Part shown: piece after piece, positions 29,612 to 38,389 of the stretch
How positions within the stretch are numbered: the first letter of the stretch is position 1
Layout of the letters: the number at the start of each line of letters is the position of its first letter
NCBI RefSeq assembly: GCF_025377685.1
Contig: NZ_JACEHK010000001.1
Span: 488,885-552,884 of the forward strand
From: Anaerobacillus sp. CMMVII
Lineage (GTDB): Bacteria > Bacillota > Bacilli > Bacillales > Anaerobacillaceae
Length of the DNA stretch: 64,000 bases
Reading direction: 5' to 3'
Notes under the pieces: generated by a model
Seen by the model: only the letters and a program-made list of their open reading frames with translations
What the model was told of the DNA's origin: nothing
Database searches by the model: none
Translations under genes and position numbers: made by a program

Positions 29612-30085
29612 ATGAAACAAAATAAAAAATACAAAGACATTTTGGTGGAAAATAAAGGGAATGTAACTTCTTTATATGTTGGACTGATGTTGGTGTTTTA
29701 TCTGGGGTATGTTTTATTGGATAATTATCGCTTAAATAAATCTGAACATTGGTTAAGTACCAATTACCTTACTCAAGAAGATATTCAACGTATTCAAGGG
29801 TTAGGAACATGGACATCCGTTGTTGAATTCTTATTTTTAGGTTTATTTATACTCACAGCTATAACACTCTTTTATTATCGAAAAAAAAGAAGTGCGTTAA
29901 GCTATTTTATAATTTTACAACTATGCTTGTTTCTTGCCATATTTGGATTAGGTTACGTTTTATCATTTCTCCTAACCACACCTATTGGAAATTTAACACA
30001 GCCCTTAATAATAGCAACGTTTCTATTACTAATAATAGTGATTTATGCTATTTTTGTTAGGTTAAGAGGGCAATTAGAGAATTAA
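29612..30085 (+). CDS. Hypothetical four-helix membrane protein (157 aa)
   Basis: ATG at 29612 follows GGGAGGGA; the frame opens 27 bases earlier, without an RBS. Four hydrophobic segments lie at about 21-39, 70-90, 100-122 and 128-148. The loop LNKSEHWLSTNYLTQEDIQR lies between the first two. No family recognised. The sequence is more AT-rich than the core genes around it, in keeping with an accessory patch. Confidence 0.6.
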   Translation: MKQNKKYKDILVENKGNVTSLYVGLMLVFYLGYVLLDNYRLNKSEHWLSTNYLTQEDIQRIQGLGTWTSVVEFLFLGLFILTAITLFYYRKKRSALSYFIILQLCLFLAIFGLGYVLSFLLTTPIGNLTQPLIIATFLLLIIVIYAIFVRLRGQLEN

Positions 30086-30191
30086 ATAAATTACTATATG
30101 TTGTTGTGCTAACGGGAGCTATTCTTTAAGAAGGAGAATGGCTTTTTCTTGTTGAAGTAAAAAACAGGACAAAATTGTTAAGGAGGCGGGA

Positions 30192-30386
30192 ATGAATAAA
30201 ATTAATAAACTCAAAAAGGGAACTAAAAAATTTCTTATAGTCTTTGTTCCACTTGGAATTATAACTGTTTCACTAGACAACCAAGGATTTTGGCAAATTT
30301 CAAGTTTTATGCCTCTTTTAGCAATTAGTATATTTTGGGGTTGGATAATTATCGACGAAAAGTACCGCAATCAAAAACAAAAGTGA
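30192..30386 (+). CDS. Small two-helix membrane protein (64 aa)
   Basis: ATG at 30192 behind AAGGAGGCGGGA, a near-ideal ribosome binding site. Basic N-terminus (NKINKLKKGTKK), two hydrophobic stretches (about 13-27 and 36-53) and a charged tail. No family recognised. The opposite-strand frame over the same DNA lacks an RBS and is ignored. Confidence 0.6.
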   Translation: MNKINKLKKGTKKFLIVFVPLGIITVSLDNQGFWQISSFMPLLAISIFWGWIIIDEKYRNQKQK

Positions 30387-30512
30387 AGAAAATCAAACTG
30401 TTATTTAAGACGTTTCCCTTGAGCTAACGGAGCTTAACTTAAACCCCAATGGCTTGAAGTTTTATAAAGTGATATAATTAGATAAAATATTCATGGAAGA
30501 GGTGATGACATC

Positions 30513-30710
30513 ATGAATACTGCTAAAGAACGATTACTAAAAATTATTGATGAAATTCCAGATCGAGAAGTGGATAAAATTTTAGACTTTGCTGAATATC
30601 TAAAGGCAAAAAAAGAAAAAAGCTTATCAGAAGATTTAACAAAAGCGAGCGAAAGTAGCCTTGATTTTTGGGATAATAACATAGACGATGAGGTTTGGAA
30701 TGATGCATAA
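30513..30710 (+). CDS. DUF2281-like antitoxin
   Basis: A 65-aa protein with the N-terminal helix pattern AKERLLKIIDEIPDREVDKILDFAEYLKAKKE typical of DUF2281 antitoxins (shown here only as its key Leu/Ile heptads) and an acidic C-terminal tail (DFWDNNIDDEVWNDA). That tail would neutralise a PemK/MazF toxin. The toxin gene overlaps its last codons. GAGGTGATGACATC precedes the ATG. Together they form a type II toxin-antitoxin module. Confidence 0.75.
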   Translation: MNTAKERLLKIIDEIPDREVDKILDFAEYLKAKKEKSLSEDLTKASESSLDFWDNNIDDEVWNDA

Positions 30711-31038
30711 ACAAGGTGACATTGTTTTAATTCCAGTACCATTCAGTGACTTATCAAATAGAAAACAACGTCCTGTTCTCATCATTTCAAACGATGATTA
30801 TAATCAGATGACTGATGATATTCTTGTTGTTGCTATTACATCACAATTAAAGGACCTTGATTATTCTGTTATAATTGAACAAAGAGACTTAGACGAAGGT
30901 GCCCTTAAAGTTACATCAGCAGTGAGAGCAGACAAAGTTTATACACTTTCAAAAGGAATTATTAGAAAAAGATTTGGTAAAGTAAATACTAAAGTATTGA
31001 ATAGTGTTAGAACTAAAATAGAACAATTAATAAAGTAG
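30703..31038 (+). CDS. PemK/MazF-family mRNA interferase toxin
   Basis: A 111-aa protein with the MazF/PemK fold signature: GDIVLIPVPFSDLSNRKQRPVLIIS at the N-terminus (shown in part as QGDIVLIPVPFSDL), the RPVLIIS strand, VVAITSQL and SAVRADKVYTLSK. The family cleaves single-stranded mRNA at short sequences. ATG 30703 (or 30700) sits about six bases after GAGGTTTGG and overlaps the antitoxin end by 8-11 bp, the usual TA geometry. An in-frame ATG at 30688 is less likely because it has no RBS. Confidence 0.8.
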   Translation: MHKQGDIVLIPVPFSDLSNRKQRPVLIISNDDYNQMTDDILVVAITSQLKDLDYSVIIEQRDLDEGALKVTSAVRADKVYTLSKGIIRKRFGKVNTKVLNSVRTKIEQLIK

Positions 31039-31179
31039 TAATTATACTTGTATTAATGGGCTACGATAAGCAGTCCTTTTTGATTATCAAACGGTACTAA
31101 AACTAAAATATATCCATTATGAATATGTTCACTTAAATTAACGAATGCGTTAGTAAAAAACAAATATTAAACAAAAGTA

Positions 31180-31210
31180 CAAACCTCTTGGGAATTTCCC
31201 AAGAGGTTTG
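31180..31210. repeat. 31-bp near-perfect palindrome
   Basis: CAAACCTCTTGGGAA (31180-31194) and TTCCCAAGAGGTTTG (31196-31210) are exact reverse complements around one T. No T-run follows on the plus strand. It is the only structured item seen in the 416-bp gap between the toxin and the permease gene; the rest is plain AT-rich sequence. Confidence 0.6.
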
Positions 31211-31453
31211 TTGCTTTCTATGAGTAGATATTCAATTATTGCATAATCCCAATAGGTGAGCAGTAGTTCGATTGCCACAATATAGTACCAATCTGCAATT
31301 AATTTATTAGTCCATTTATTCCATCGAATTAGCACCATAATTTAAATTTTCTACTTCAAAACCGCCCCCCTTTTTCTTCTTCACCAATCTGGGTATATGC
31401 ACATATTATATATTCAAATCTGAGCACGACCAAAGTAAAAGGAGGACAATATC

Positions 31454-32875
31454 TTGACATTAACAATGGCTCATTGGATATATGGTATCGTTACACTAGC
31501 AATCATTGTAACGATGATCTTCAGAAAAGGTGTAGTATTACCAACATTATTAGGAACTTTTCTTGTAGCTACTGTCTATAACGGAAGTATTGTAAGTGGG
31601 TTTACTTCTGTATTTAATGCCAATTTAACCGCTGCGCAAGAGCTATTTAGTATTTTTCTAATCATTACTTTTATGGTAGCCTTGTTGCATTCGTTAAAGG
31701 ATTTAGGTGCAGATAAGCAAATGATTGCGCCAATCCAAAAGTTTATGACCAATGGGCATGTTGCATATTTCATACTCATTGGTGTTACTTTCATTATTTC
31801 ATTATTTTTCTGGCCAACACCGGCTGTTCCACTAATCTGTGCTTTACTAGTTCCTGCTGCAGTAAGAGCGGGTCTTCCATTAATGGGGGCAGCTATGGCT
31901 GTTGCTCTTGCAGGTCAGGGGATGGCTTTATCGTCAGATTATGTTATGCAAATTGCTCCGGGTTTAAGTGCAAGGTCCGCGGGAATTGATACCGCGCTTG
32001 TAGCGGATAAAGCCTTAGTGTTGTCGTTAATCTCTGGTGGGGTTGCGCTTTTCATTGCCTACCTTAGTTTTCGAACAAAAATGAGGAAACCTGATAGTCC
32101 GCTGATCGAAAAAGAGTTGATTTTACTTCAAGGTAATGAAGAAAAGAAAAAAATTCTAGTAAAGGCTGACAAAAAATGGAGTAAACCTTTTGCAATATTG
32201 GTTCCTCTTTCAATGCTCATCGTGATGATATATATGATTTATACGAAAGCTAGTGGCGGTAGAATGGGTGGCTTTGAAGGTGGAGATGGTGCTGCATTTA
32301 TTGGTGGGGTTGCTGTACTTTTACTAAGTCTTGCGACTATTACCTATAACAAAGCTGAGGCACTAGAAGTAATTAGTGAGCATATCACAGATGGTTTCGT
32401 GTTTGCCTTTAAAGCGATGGGTCCTGTTATTCCAATTGCTGGTTTCTTCTTTTTAGGAAGTGGAGAATTCGCAGGAAGTATTCTTTCTCTTGGTGACACA
32501 GCACCTCCAGCTTTCTTATTTGATTTAGTGCAGTCAGCCCAAAATTTCATACCAGATAATAGTATTCTTTCAGCCTTTGGAATTTTAATTATTGGGATCA
32601 TTACTGGACTAGATGGATCAGGATTTTCCGGCCTTCCATTAACGGGTGCTTTATCTGGAGCCTTTGCTTCAAGTTCAATGGATGCTTCAACATTAGCAGC
32701 TATCGGGCAAATGGGTTCAATTTGGACTGGGGGAGGTACTTTAATTGCTTGGTCTTCACTCGTAGCAGTAGCTGGACTTTGTGGTGTTTCAGTCATGGAG
32801 CTTGTTCGGAAAAATTTCTTCCCGGTTATCATTGGTTTAATTGTATCTACAATTGTCGCTTTGCTAATTTGGTAA
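31454..32875 (+). CDS. Predicted 12-helix permease of the ion-transporter type
   Basis: The 473-aa protein starts at TTG behind AAAGGAGGACAA. It has two symmetric halves of hydrophobic helices, with a Lys-rich cytoplasmic loop in the middle (GNEEKKKILVKADKKW, about residues 220-237). Re-entrant-loop-like Gly/Ser-rich stretches lie in each half (FWPTPAVPLICALLVPA and GLDGSGFSGLPLTGALSG). This is the plan of CitM/GntP/SLC13-like secondary transporters. The substrate is unknown; a carboxylate is plausible. It is monocistronic. Confidence 0.65.
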   Translation: MTLTMAHWIYGIVTLAIIVTMIFRKGVVLPTLLGTFLVATVYNGSIVSGFTSVFNANLTAAQELFSIFLIITFMVALLHSLKDLGADKQMIAPIQKFMTNGHVAYFILIGVTFIISLFFWPTPAVPLICALLVPAAVRAGLPLMGAAMAVALAGQGMALSSDYVMQIAPGLSARSAGIDTALVADKALVLSLISGGVALFIAYLSFRTKMRKPDSPLIEKELILLQGNEEKKKILVKADKKWSKPFAILVPLSMLIVMIYMIYTKASGGRMGGFEGGDGAAFIGGVAVLLLSLATITYNKAEALEVISEHITDGFVFAFKAMGPVIPIAGFFFLGSGEFAGSILSLGDTAPPAFLFDLVQSAQNFIPDNSILSAFGILIIGIITGLDGSGFSGLPLTGALSGAFASSSMDASTLAAIGQMGSIWTGGGTLIAWSSLVAVAGLCGVSVMELVRKNFFPVIIGLIVSTIVALLIW

Positions 32876-32929
32876 CAGCTAGTTGTGAATTCTAAACTAG
32901 AAGGTTTTTAAAATTTGAGATTGAGAAAA

Positions 32930-32955
32930 GGCAAGGGGTTGAGCCCTTGCCCTTC
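32930..32955 (+). terminator. Probable terminator
   Basis: GGCAAGGG (32930-32937) pairs with CCCTTGCC (32944-32951); the following tract is pyrimidine-rich (CTTCTTCTTT). It may serve the permease gene and the convergent spore-protein gene. Confidence 0.6.
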
Positions 32956-33020
32956 TTCTTTAGCCAGAGGTAGGATAGCTTAGCATCTTTCCTCTTGTTG
33001 TGGAGGTAGGTAGAAATTAA

Positions 33021-33215
33021 TTAACGTCCTAGTTGTTGCTCAGCCATTTGTACAAGACGTTTTGTGATTTCACCACCAACTGAACCATTGGCACGCGCAG
33101 TTGCATCTGGTCCAAGTTGAACACCAAACTCCTGAGCGATTTCATACTTCATTTGGTCTAGTGCTTGTTGTACTCCAGGAACTAAAAGTTGATTATTGTT
33201 CGAGTTGTTTGCCAT
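33021..33215 (-). CDS. Alpha/beta-type small acid-soluble spore protein
   Basis: The 64-aa protein starts at ATG 33215, behind AGGAGGT. It shows the SASP pattern: Asn/Gln-rich start, [23 protein letters not shown] with the GPR protease cleavage region (YEIAQE), and the DNA-binding segment [21 protein letters not shown]. These proteins coat forespore DNA, protect it from UV and are degraded on germination. A sigma-G-type promoter lies just upstream. It is the clearest evidence that the organism forms spores. Confidence 0.95.
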   Translation of the reverse strand: MANNSNNNQLLVPGVQQALDQMKYEIAQEFGVQLGPDATARANGSVGGEITKRLVQMAEQQLGR

Positions 33216-33247
33216 GCTGTTCGACCTCCTTTCGTATGTTGTGAGTT

Positions 33248-33276
33248 TATAATGTGTAGATCGAGAGTTTCTATGC
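33248..33276 (-). promoter_or_regulatory. Sigma-G-type promoter of the SASP gene
   Basis: On the minus strand: GCATA (-35, 33272-33276), 17-bp spacer, CATTATA (-10, 33248-33254). This agrees with the forespore sigma-G consensus (GNATR, CATNNTA). It lies 33 bp upstream of the start codon. Confidence 0.65.
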
Positions 33277-33412
33277 ATGATATAACTATATTTTTATATT
33301 GGTAATTTTTTGAAAGCTAAATGGAAGTTTTCACTGTAGACGATAAATTGTACTAGTGTTATTGTGATAATAAGAAATTTTTTGAGAAAACTTTACATAC
33401 AGAGGTGTTCAG

Positions 33413-34402
33413 ATGGGACAAATTGTTGAAATTGCTTATGCGAATTTATTATCGCCAATGATTTTATTTTTTCTAATTGGTATTGTAGCAGTGATCGTTA
33501 ACTCCGATTTAAAAGTTCCGTCTGCCTTTTATACTGGTTACACCATGATTATTTTGTTTACGATTGGTATAAAAGGTGGTGTCGAGCTTAGAAATGTTTC
33601 ATTTATGGAAATGCTACCGACAATCATTGCAGCACTTTTATTAAGTGTGGGGATGCTTTTTATTTCATATCTGGTGGTAGCCAAGCTCTTTAAATTTTCA
33701 GTGACGGAATCTTGGGCGATTGCTGCTCATTACGGTTCAGTAAGTGCGGTTACCTTTATCGCAGGATTAGCCTTCCTTGAAAAAATTGAAGTTTATTATG
33801 AAGTGTATATGTCAGCAATCCTTGTTGTGATGGAAGGACCTGCGATTATCTTAGGGATTATCTTTTATAAGATGTATGCACAAAAACAAGGGCAAAACAT
33901 GGACAACCCGAATGCAAGTTTGAGCCATGTTATGAAAGAAGCATTCTTCGGGAAAAGTATTTTCTTATTATTGGGCGGTATTTTTATTGGTTTCGTCGCT
34001 CATGAAGATGGGCTTGCGAAAATCACTCCATTATTTGGAGATTTATTTTACGGACTGCTTTGTATCTTCTTATTACATATGGGGTTGATTGCAACACAGA
34101 GTATTAAAAAAATTGAGAAGTTAAAATTGTCTTCGTTTTTATTTGCGTTTATTTTGCCAGTGATTGGTGGAACAATAGGAATTCTTGTTGGAAGCTTTAT
34201 CGGTTTATCAATGGGTGGGGCATTTATTCTAGCGATCTTATCAGGAAGCGCGTCATATATTGCAGCACCAGCTGCTGTTGAACAAGCTATACCAAAAGCA
34301 AATTCTGGCATTTATTTAGGGTCAGCGCTTGGGTTGACACTACCATTTAATTTAGTGGTTGGAATCCCTTATTTTTACTGGTTTGCAACAATCATCTATT
34401 AA
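33413..34402 (+). CDS. SbtA-type sodium-dependent bicarbonate transporter family permease
   Basis: The 329-aa protein has about ten helices in two inverted halves and the DUF897/SbtA features FTIGIKGGVELRN, AHYGSVSAVTFIAGLAFLE, MEGPAIILGI and ILSGSASYIAAPAAVEQAIP. Cyanobacterial SbtA imports HCO3- with Na+; the Firmicute homologues are not characterised, so bicarbonate as substrate is inferred. ATG follows AGAGGTGTTCAG. A PC4-like gene follows 32 bp later. Confidence 0.8.
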   Translation: MGQIVEIAYANLLSPMILFFLIGIVAVIVNSDLKVPSAFYTGYTMIILFTIGIKGGVELRNVSFMEMLPTIIAALLLSVGMLFISYLVVAKLFKFSVTESWAIAAHYGSVSAVTFIAGLAFLEKIEVYYEVYMSAILVVMEGPAIILGIIFYKMYAQKQGQNMDNPNASLSHVMKEAFFGKSIFLLLGGIFIGFVAHEDGLAKITPLFGDLFYGLLCIFLLHMGLIATQSIKKIEKLKLSSFLFAFILPVIGGTIGILVGSFIGLSMGGAFILAILSGSASYIAAPAAVEQAIPKANSGIYLGSALGLTLPFNLVVGIPYFYWFATIIY

Positions 34403-34433
34403 GGGGAAATCTCATGAAAAAGGTTGTGATTTT

Positions 34434-34655
34434 ATGGCTGAAATAAAGTATGAAATTCTAGAACAGTATGGACATATTTCAGAAAGTGCAAAGGGTTGGA
34501 AAAAAGAGTTAAACTTAATTAGCTGGAATGAACGTTCTGCAAAATATGATCTCCGTGAATGGGATCCAGACCATCAAAAGATGGGAAAAGGTTTAACATT
34601 ATCAAAAGAAGAGTTGAAGACTTTAAAAGAGTTGTTAAATAAAATGGAATTATAA
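34434..34655 (+). CDS. YdbC/PC4-family single-stranded DNA-binding protein
   Basis: The 73-aa protein (MAEIKYEILEQYGHISES...KGWKKELNLISWN, KYDLREWDPDHQKMGKGLTL) matches the PC4-like YdbC family, whose dimers bind single-stranded DNA. Trp and Lys residues of the strand-loop that holds DNA are present (KGWKKELN, REWDPDH). Start ATG 34434 follows AAGGTTGTG. A ten-codon leader frame (ATG 34414-TAA) with a better RBS (AAGGGGAAA) overlaps the start and may couple translation. The frame also runs upstream into the transporter gene, but that is shadow. Confidence 0.85.
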   Translation: MAEIKYEILEQYGHISESAKGWKKELNLISWNERSAKYDLREWDPDHQKMGKGLTLSKEELKTLKELLNKMEL

Positions 34656-34662
34656 CAGTCGA

Positions 34663-34699
34663 AACGGGTATGAGAAACTCCTCATACTCGTTTTTTTGT
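34663..34699 (+). terminator. Intrinsic terminator
   Basis: AACGGGTATGAG (34663-34674) pairs with CTCATACTCGTT (34681-34692, one G-T), followed by T7. Confidence 0.8.
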
Positions 34700-34891
34700 A
34701 ATTTTATTTGTTAATGAATTTCAACCTTCATTATTTTTGCAACTACAATTAGCTTGACTAAGGTAATTATGAAATTCAGTCACATCTCCAAGTATTTCCA
34801 CTGTTTGTTGCATATAATTTACTAGTTTAAAATATCCTATGGTAAAATATAGAATATTAAGAAAACTTAACGGTGAATGGGGGGAAGGTCG

Positions 34892-37800
34892 GTGCGAAAG
34901 AGATATCCATTTATAAGAACAAAATTTATTCCACCGCTGGTAAAAGATACAAATCTGTATAGACCAGTATTAAGTAAAAAATTGAGAAGAATACTTGATG
35001 TACCAATCACCTTAATCCACTCTGGCCCAGGCTATGGAAAAAGTTCATCAATTGCATCTTTCTTAGAAAATCACAAGGGACGCTACTGCTGGTATACCCT
35101 ATCGAAACAGGAGGATCATTTCATTCCGTTCCTTGTCCAAATGATATATGCAGTCCAAGTAACTTTTCCATCGTTTGGTCAGAGCTTACTTGAGTTTTTA
35201 GTAAATGAGAATATTGACAATATGGACGAAGAAATTGAGTTTCTATGTTCTGAGTTTATTAATGAACTAGTTGGCATGGACGAGTCTGTGATCATTGTTT
35301 TGGATGATATTCATTACTTAGAATCCTCTAGCAGCAGTATTAGGTGGTTAAGTTTATTAATACAATATCTACCAAAAAAAATTCATCTGGTCTTAAGTGG
35401 AAGAATACGACCGACATGGGACATTCTGACGAGGTTACTTGTCCATGGCGAGCTCCTTGAAATTACTGAGGCCGACTTGGCTTTCACGAAAGAGGAGGTT
35501 GAAGTATTATTTGGAGATTTTTATCATCTCGAGTTAAATGAATCGCAAATAAATTATGTTTATGAATTAACAGAAGGATGGATAATTGCCATTCAAATGA
35601 TCTGGCAGCAATTTAAGATTACTGGTGATCTTGAGGTCAAGGCACATTTACATATACGATCACTAGAAGAACTTTTTCGGTATTTAGCCATGGAAGTATT
35701 TTCAAAGCAACCGAGCGATATTCGACAGTTTTTACTTGCTACTTGTATCTTTGACGATTTTAATAACCCGTTCTGTAATGCTGTTTTAAAGCGGCAAGAT
35801 TCTCAAGGAATGATAGCGAACTTGCTCTCCCAAAACCTATTTATCATTCCTATTGGAACGGAACAGTATCGTTATCATCCTTTGTTTAAGGACTTTTTAA
35901 TCAAGCAATTGCGACAGGATGAAGAATGTTTTTATGAGTATCAGAACCAGGCGGCCATCTATTTTCTCGCAAAAGAGGATTATGAACGAGCGATCTACCA
36001 TTATCAGAAAATTGATGAGAATAAAAAGATTGGTTGTATTTTAGAGGAGTATGGCCAAACCCTTCTTCAGCAAGGCAAGATTGATGCTGTTTCAAAAATG
36101 CTTGAACGACTTACAACAAATATCAAAATGGAATATCGTAAGCTTTGGTTTATTGAAGGTGAAATTAATCGCTATTTTTGCCATTATGAGAGAGCGCTTA
36201 CTTGCTACCGGCAGCTTGAAGAATTGGCAGATCTTAATGAAGATGTACGAGCGGGCAGCTTGGCACATGAAGGAAAAGCAAAAATATACCTAGACACAAT
36301 TCAGCCAGCAAAAGCCGATAGTCATTTGAGTCAATCAATTTGGTTAATGGAACAAGAACAAGAAAATCCGGATCGGCAAATACAACTATATAGTCTAATG
36401 GCTGAAAATCTAGTGAATCTAGGGAAAATGAAAGAAGCGTTGCAGTGGTTAAATAAATGCAAGGCGGTTCAAGCAGATTTTACAAAGGTAGAGTTAGTGT
36501 CTCGCTATTTTTTACGTATTGGCGAGCTACACCAAGCGAAAACATTAATTGAGACGTCAACGGCAAATCAAGTAAGTGAAAATCCGCTTACCCAGTCACA
36601 TAGGGAAACAGATCTTATACTTTCAATCATCTGTTCGTTTATGGGAGAGTTAGATAAAGGAAAAAGGCTAGCTGAACGAGCGATCCTAAGAGGGACTATC
36701 CGAAAGTCTCCATTTGTAGAAGCTTGTGGCTGGATCAGAATGGGCCATGTTGTACAGCTAGATTCGAAATATAGTCATGAGTTAGCGATCCAATGCTATG
36801 AAACAGCATTAGGGTTAATGGAAAAAATCAATATGTCTCGAGGCAAGTCCGAGGCCTACATGGGCTTAACAGTACTTTATGGAAGGTTAGGAAACTATGA
36901 AATGGCTCAAAAGATGTCGCTCATGGCTATTGAAGAACCAAATCGGGTCAAAGACCAATGGTTAGCCGCTTTTGTACATGTTTCTCAAGCAATCGCCGCA
37001 ATATATTGTAAGGAATTTGAACAAGCAAAACGTTTATTACTAGAGGCTGCCACAGGCTTTGAGAAATGTGATGGAAAATATGGTCGCACAGTTACATTTT
37101 TTTGGTTAGCAAAAATTGCTCATGATGAAGAAAATTGGCTAGATTTTGCAACTAATATGGAAAAGTTTTTGCAATTGGTTCATGAATACGACTATGAATT
37201 CTTCGTAACTAGTAAAACATTGTTTGGTCCTAAAGATTTGCAATTGATCATCCCCATGCTACTGAAAGCTAAAGAACTAGAAATTATGAGCTCAAATCGT
37301 TTACTAGCGACGCTTGGATTAGAGCACTTAACCTTTCATCCAGGATACTCGATTAAAGTGAAAACGTTAGGTGATTTTCAGGTGTGGTTGGGGCACGAAA
37401 AAATCCATGAAAAAAGTTGGAAGCGTGAAAAAGCCAAAGAATTATTTCAGGTTTTTGTGACCTATAAAACAAAGATGTTCCCAAAAGGTGAATTGTTACA
37501 ATTGCTTTGGCATGAACTTGATGAGGATTCAGCACAACGAGATTTTAAAGTGGCACTAAATGCACTCAATAAAGCGATTGAACCAGGGCGTCAAGCTAGA
37601 AGTAATCCATATTTTATTCAACGAGAAGATTCTTTATATGGAATTAATAAAGAGGCTGTTTTGGAAGTTGATTCGGAGATTTTCGAACTAACGATCGAAA
37701 AAGGTCTAAAGGAAAAAGGAAATAAAGAAGCAATTGAAATTCTAACTCAAGGGCTAACTTTATATGAAGGTGACTATCTACCAACTCGTCGCTATGATGA

Positions 37801-38134
37801 CTGGTGTGTAGAAGAACGAGAACGATTACAGGTCTTATTCTTACGTGGAGCTGAGAAATTAGCGCAATTATACCTTGAAAATGAAGGGTACGATGAGGCG
37901 ATTTATTGGAGTGAAGCAATTCTTGTTAAGGATGTTTGCTGGGAAGAGGCATACCGAATTTTGATGTATGCCTACTATAAAAAGAAAAATCGAACCTACG
38001 CTCTACGAATTTATGAAAGGTGCTGTAAAGTACTTCAGGAAGAATTAGGAATTGAGCCGATTGATGCAACAAAGCAAATCTATAAGAGAATAAAAAAGAA
38101 CGCTAATGTTGAATTAAATAGTATGGCTTTGTAG
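34892..38134 (+). CDS. SARP-like STAND transcriptional activator (NTPase-TPR-wHTH-BTAD)
   Basis: The 1080-aa protein starts at GTG 34892 behind GGGGGGAAGG. N-terminal MalT-like STAND NTPase: Walker A HSGPGYGKSSS (about residues 43-53) and Walker B VIIVLDDIH (about 128-136). The middle (about 350-810) is TPR-like helical repeats. At the C-terminus an OmpR-like winged helix (about 820-905: VKTLGDFQVWLG, KAKELFQVFV) is followed by a bacterial transcriptional activation domain (about 920-1070). This is the architecture of large SARP-type activators. MalT-like proteins bind a small inducer and ATP, then oligomerise. It directly precedes an ABC importer operon whose promoters carry SARP-type repeat boxes. 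Confidence 0.85.
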   Translation: MRKRYPFIRTKFIPPLVKDTNLYRPVLSKKLRRILDVPITLIHSGPGYGKSSSIASFLENHKGRYCWYTLSKQEDHFIPFLVQMIYAVQVTFPSFGQSLLEFLVNENIDNMDEEIEFLCSEFINELVGMDESVIIVLDDIHYLESSSSSIRWLSLLIQYLPKKIHLVLSGRIRPTWDILTRLLVHGELLEITEADLAFTKEEVEVLFGDFYHLELNESQINYVYELTEGWIIAIQMIWQQFKITGDLEVKAHLHIRSLEELFRYLAMEVFSKQPSDIRQFLLATCIFDDFNNPFCNAVLKRQDSQGMIANLLSQNLFIIPIGTEQYRYHPLFKDFLIKQLRQDEECFYEYQNQAAIYFLAKEDYERAIYHYQKIDENKKIGCILEEYGQTLLQQGKIDAVSKMLERLTTNIKMEYRKLWFIEGEINRYFCHYERALTCYRQLEELADLNEDVRAGSLAHEGKAKIYLDTIQPAKADSHLSQSIWLMEQEQENPDRQIQLYSLMAENLVNLGKMKEALQWLNKCKAVQADFTKVELVSRYFLRIGELHQAKTLIETSTANQVSENPLTQSHRETDLILSIICSFMGELDKGKRLAERAILRGTIRKSPFVEACGWIRMGHVVQLDSKYSHELAIQCYETALGLMEKINMSRGKSEAYMGLTVLYGRLGNYEMAQKMSLMAIEEPNRVKDQWLAAFVHVSQAIAAIYCKEFEQAKRLLLEAATGFEKCDGKYGRTVTFFWLAKIAHDEENWLDFATNMEKFLQLVHEYDYEFFVTSKTLFGPKDLQLIIPMLLKAKELEIMSSNRLLATLGLEHLTFHPGYSIKVKTLGDFQVWLGHEKIHEKSWKREKAKELFQVFVTYKTKMFPKGELLQLLWHELDEDSAQRDFKVALNALNKAIEPGRQARSNPYFIQREDSLYGINKEAVLEVDSEIFELTIEKGLKEKGNKEAIEILTQGLTLYEGDYLPTRRYDDWCVEERERLQVLFLRGAEKLAQLYLENEGYDEAIYWSEAILVKDVCWEEAYRILMYAYYKKKNRTYALRIYERCCKVLQEELGIEPIDATKQIYKRIKKNANVELNSMAL

Positions 38135-38204
38135 AAGGCTGTGGTATGTTTTGATGCTTGAGATTACTCGAACTTATCACCAGAAAAATCCCGAGAAACT
38201 ATTT

Positions 38205-38237
38205 TGTAACTAAGATGTAACTTCGTATTTGTATAGT
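38205..38237 (+). promoter_or_regulatory. Predicted SARP box 1 and promoter
   Basis: TGTAACT (38205-38211), four bases, TGTAACT (38216-38222), then nine bases to TATAGT (38232-38237). Heptamer direct repeats with 11-bp period ending about 8 bp before the -10 are the known SARP binding geometry. There is no good -35 of its own; the box occupies that position. Confidence 0.6.
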
Positions 38238-38327
38238 AAGGATGAAATGAAAAGTAAAAAATAGGAGGTTAGCGGAGTTCAAGTGAGTAGGTTATACTGC
38301 ACTCTTAAAAGACTGAATATTTAAAAA

Positions 38328-38359
38328 TGTAACTTATTTGTAACCTTCATCCTTAATAC
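38328..38359 (+). promoter_or_regulatory. Predicted SARP box 2 and promoter
   Basis: TGTAACT (38328-38334), TATT, TGTAACC (38339-38345), then eight bases to TAATAC (38354-38359). It has the same heptamers and 11-bp period as box 1, exactly 123 bp downstream of it. It is 31 bp before the binding-protein gene, so the mRNA leader would be short. Confidence 0.6.
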
Positions 38360-38389
38360 TGAAGATATCACAAAAAAGGGGGATTTAAG

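Noticed and set aside
31150-31338. 62-aa minus-strand ORF over the 31-bp palindrome
   Set aside because: No ribosome binding site upstream of its start and it is built partly from the palindrome.
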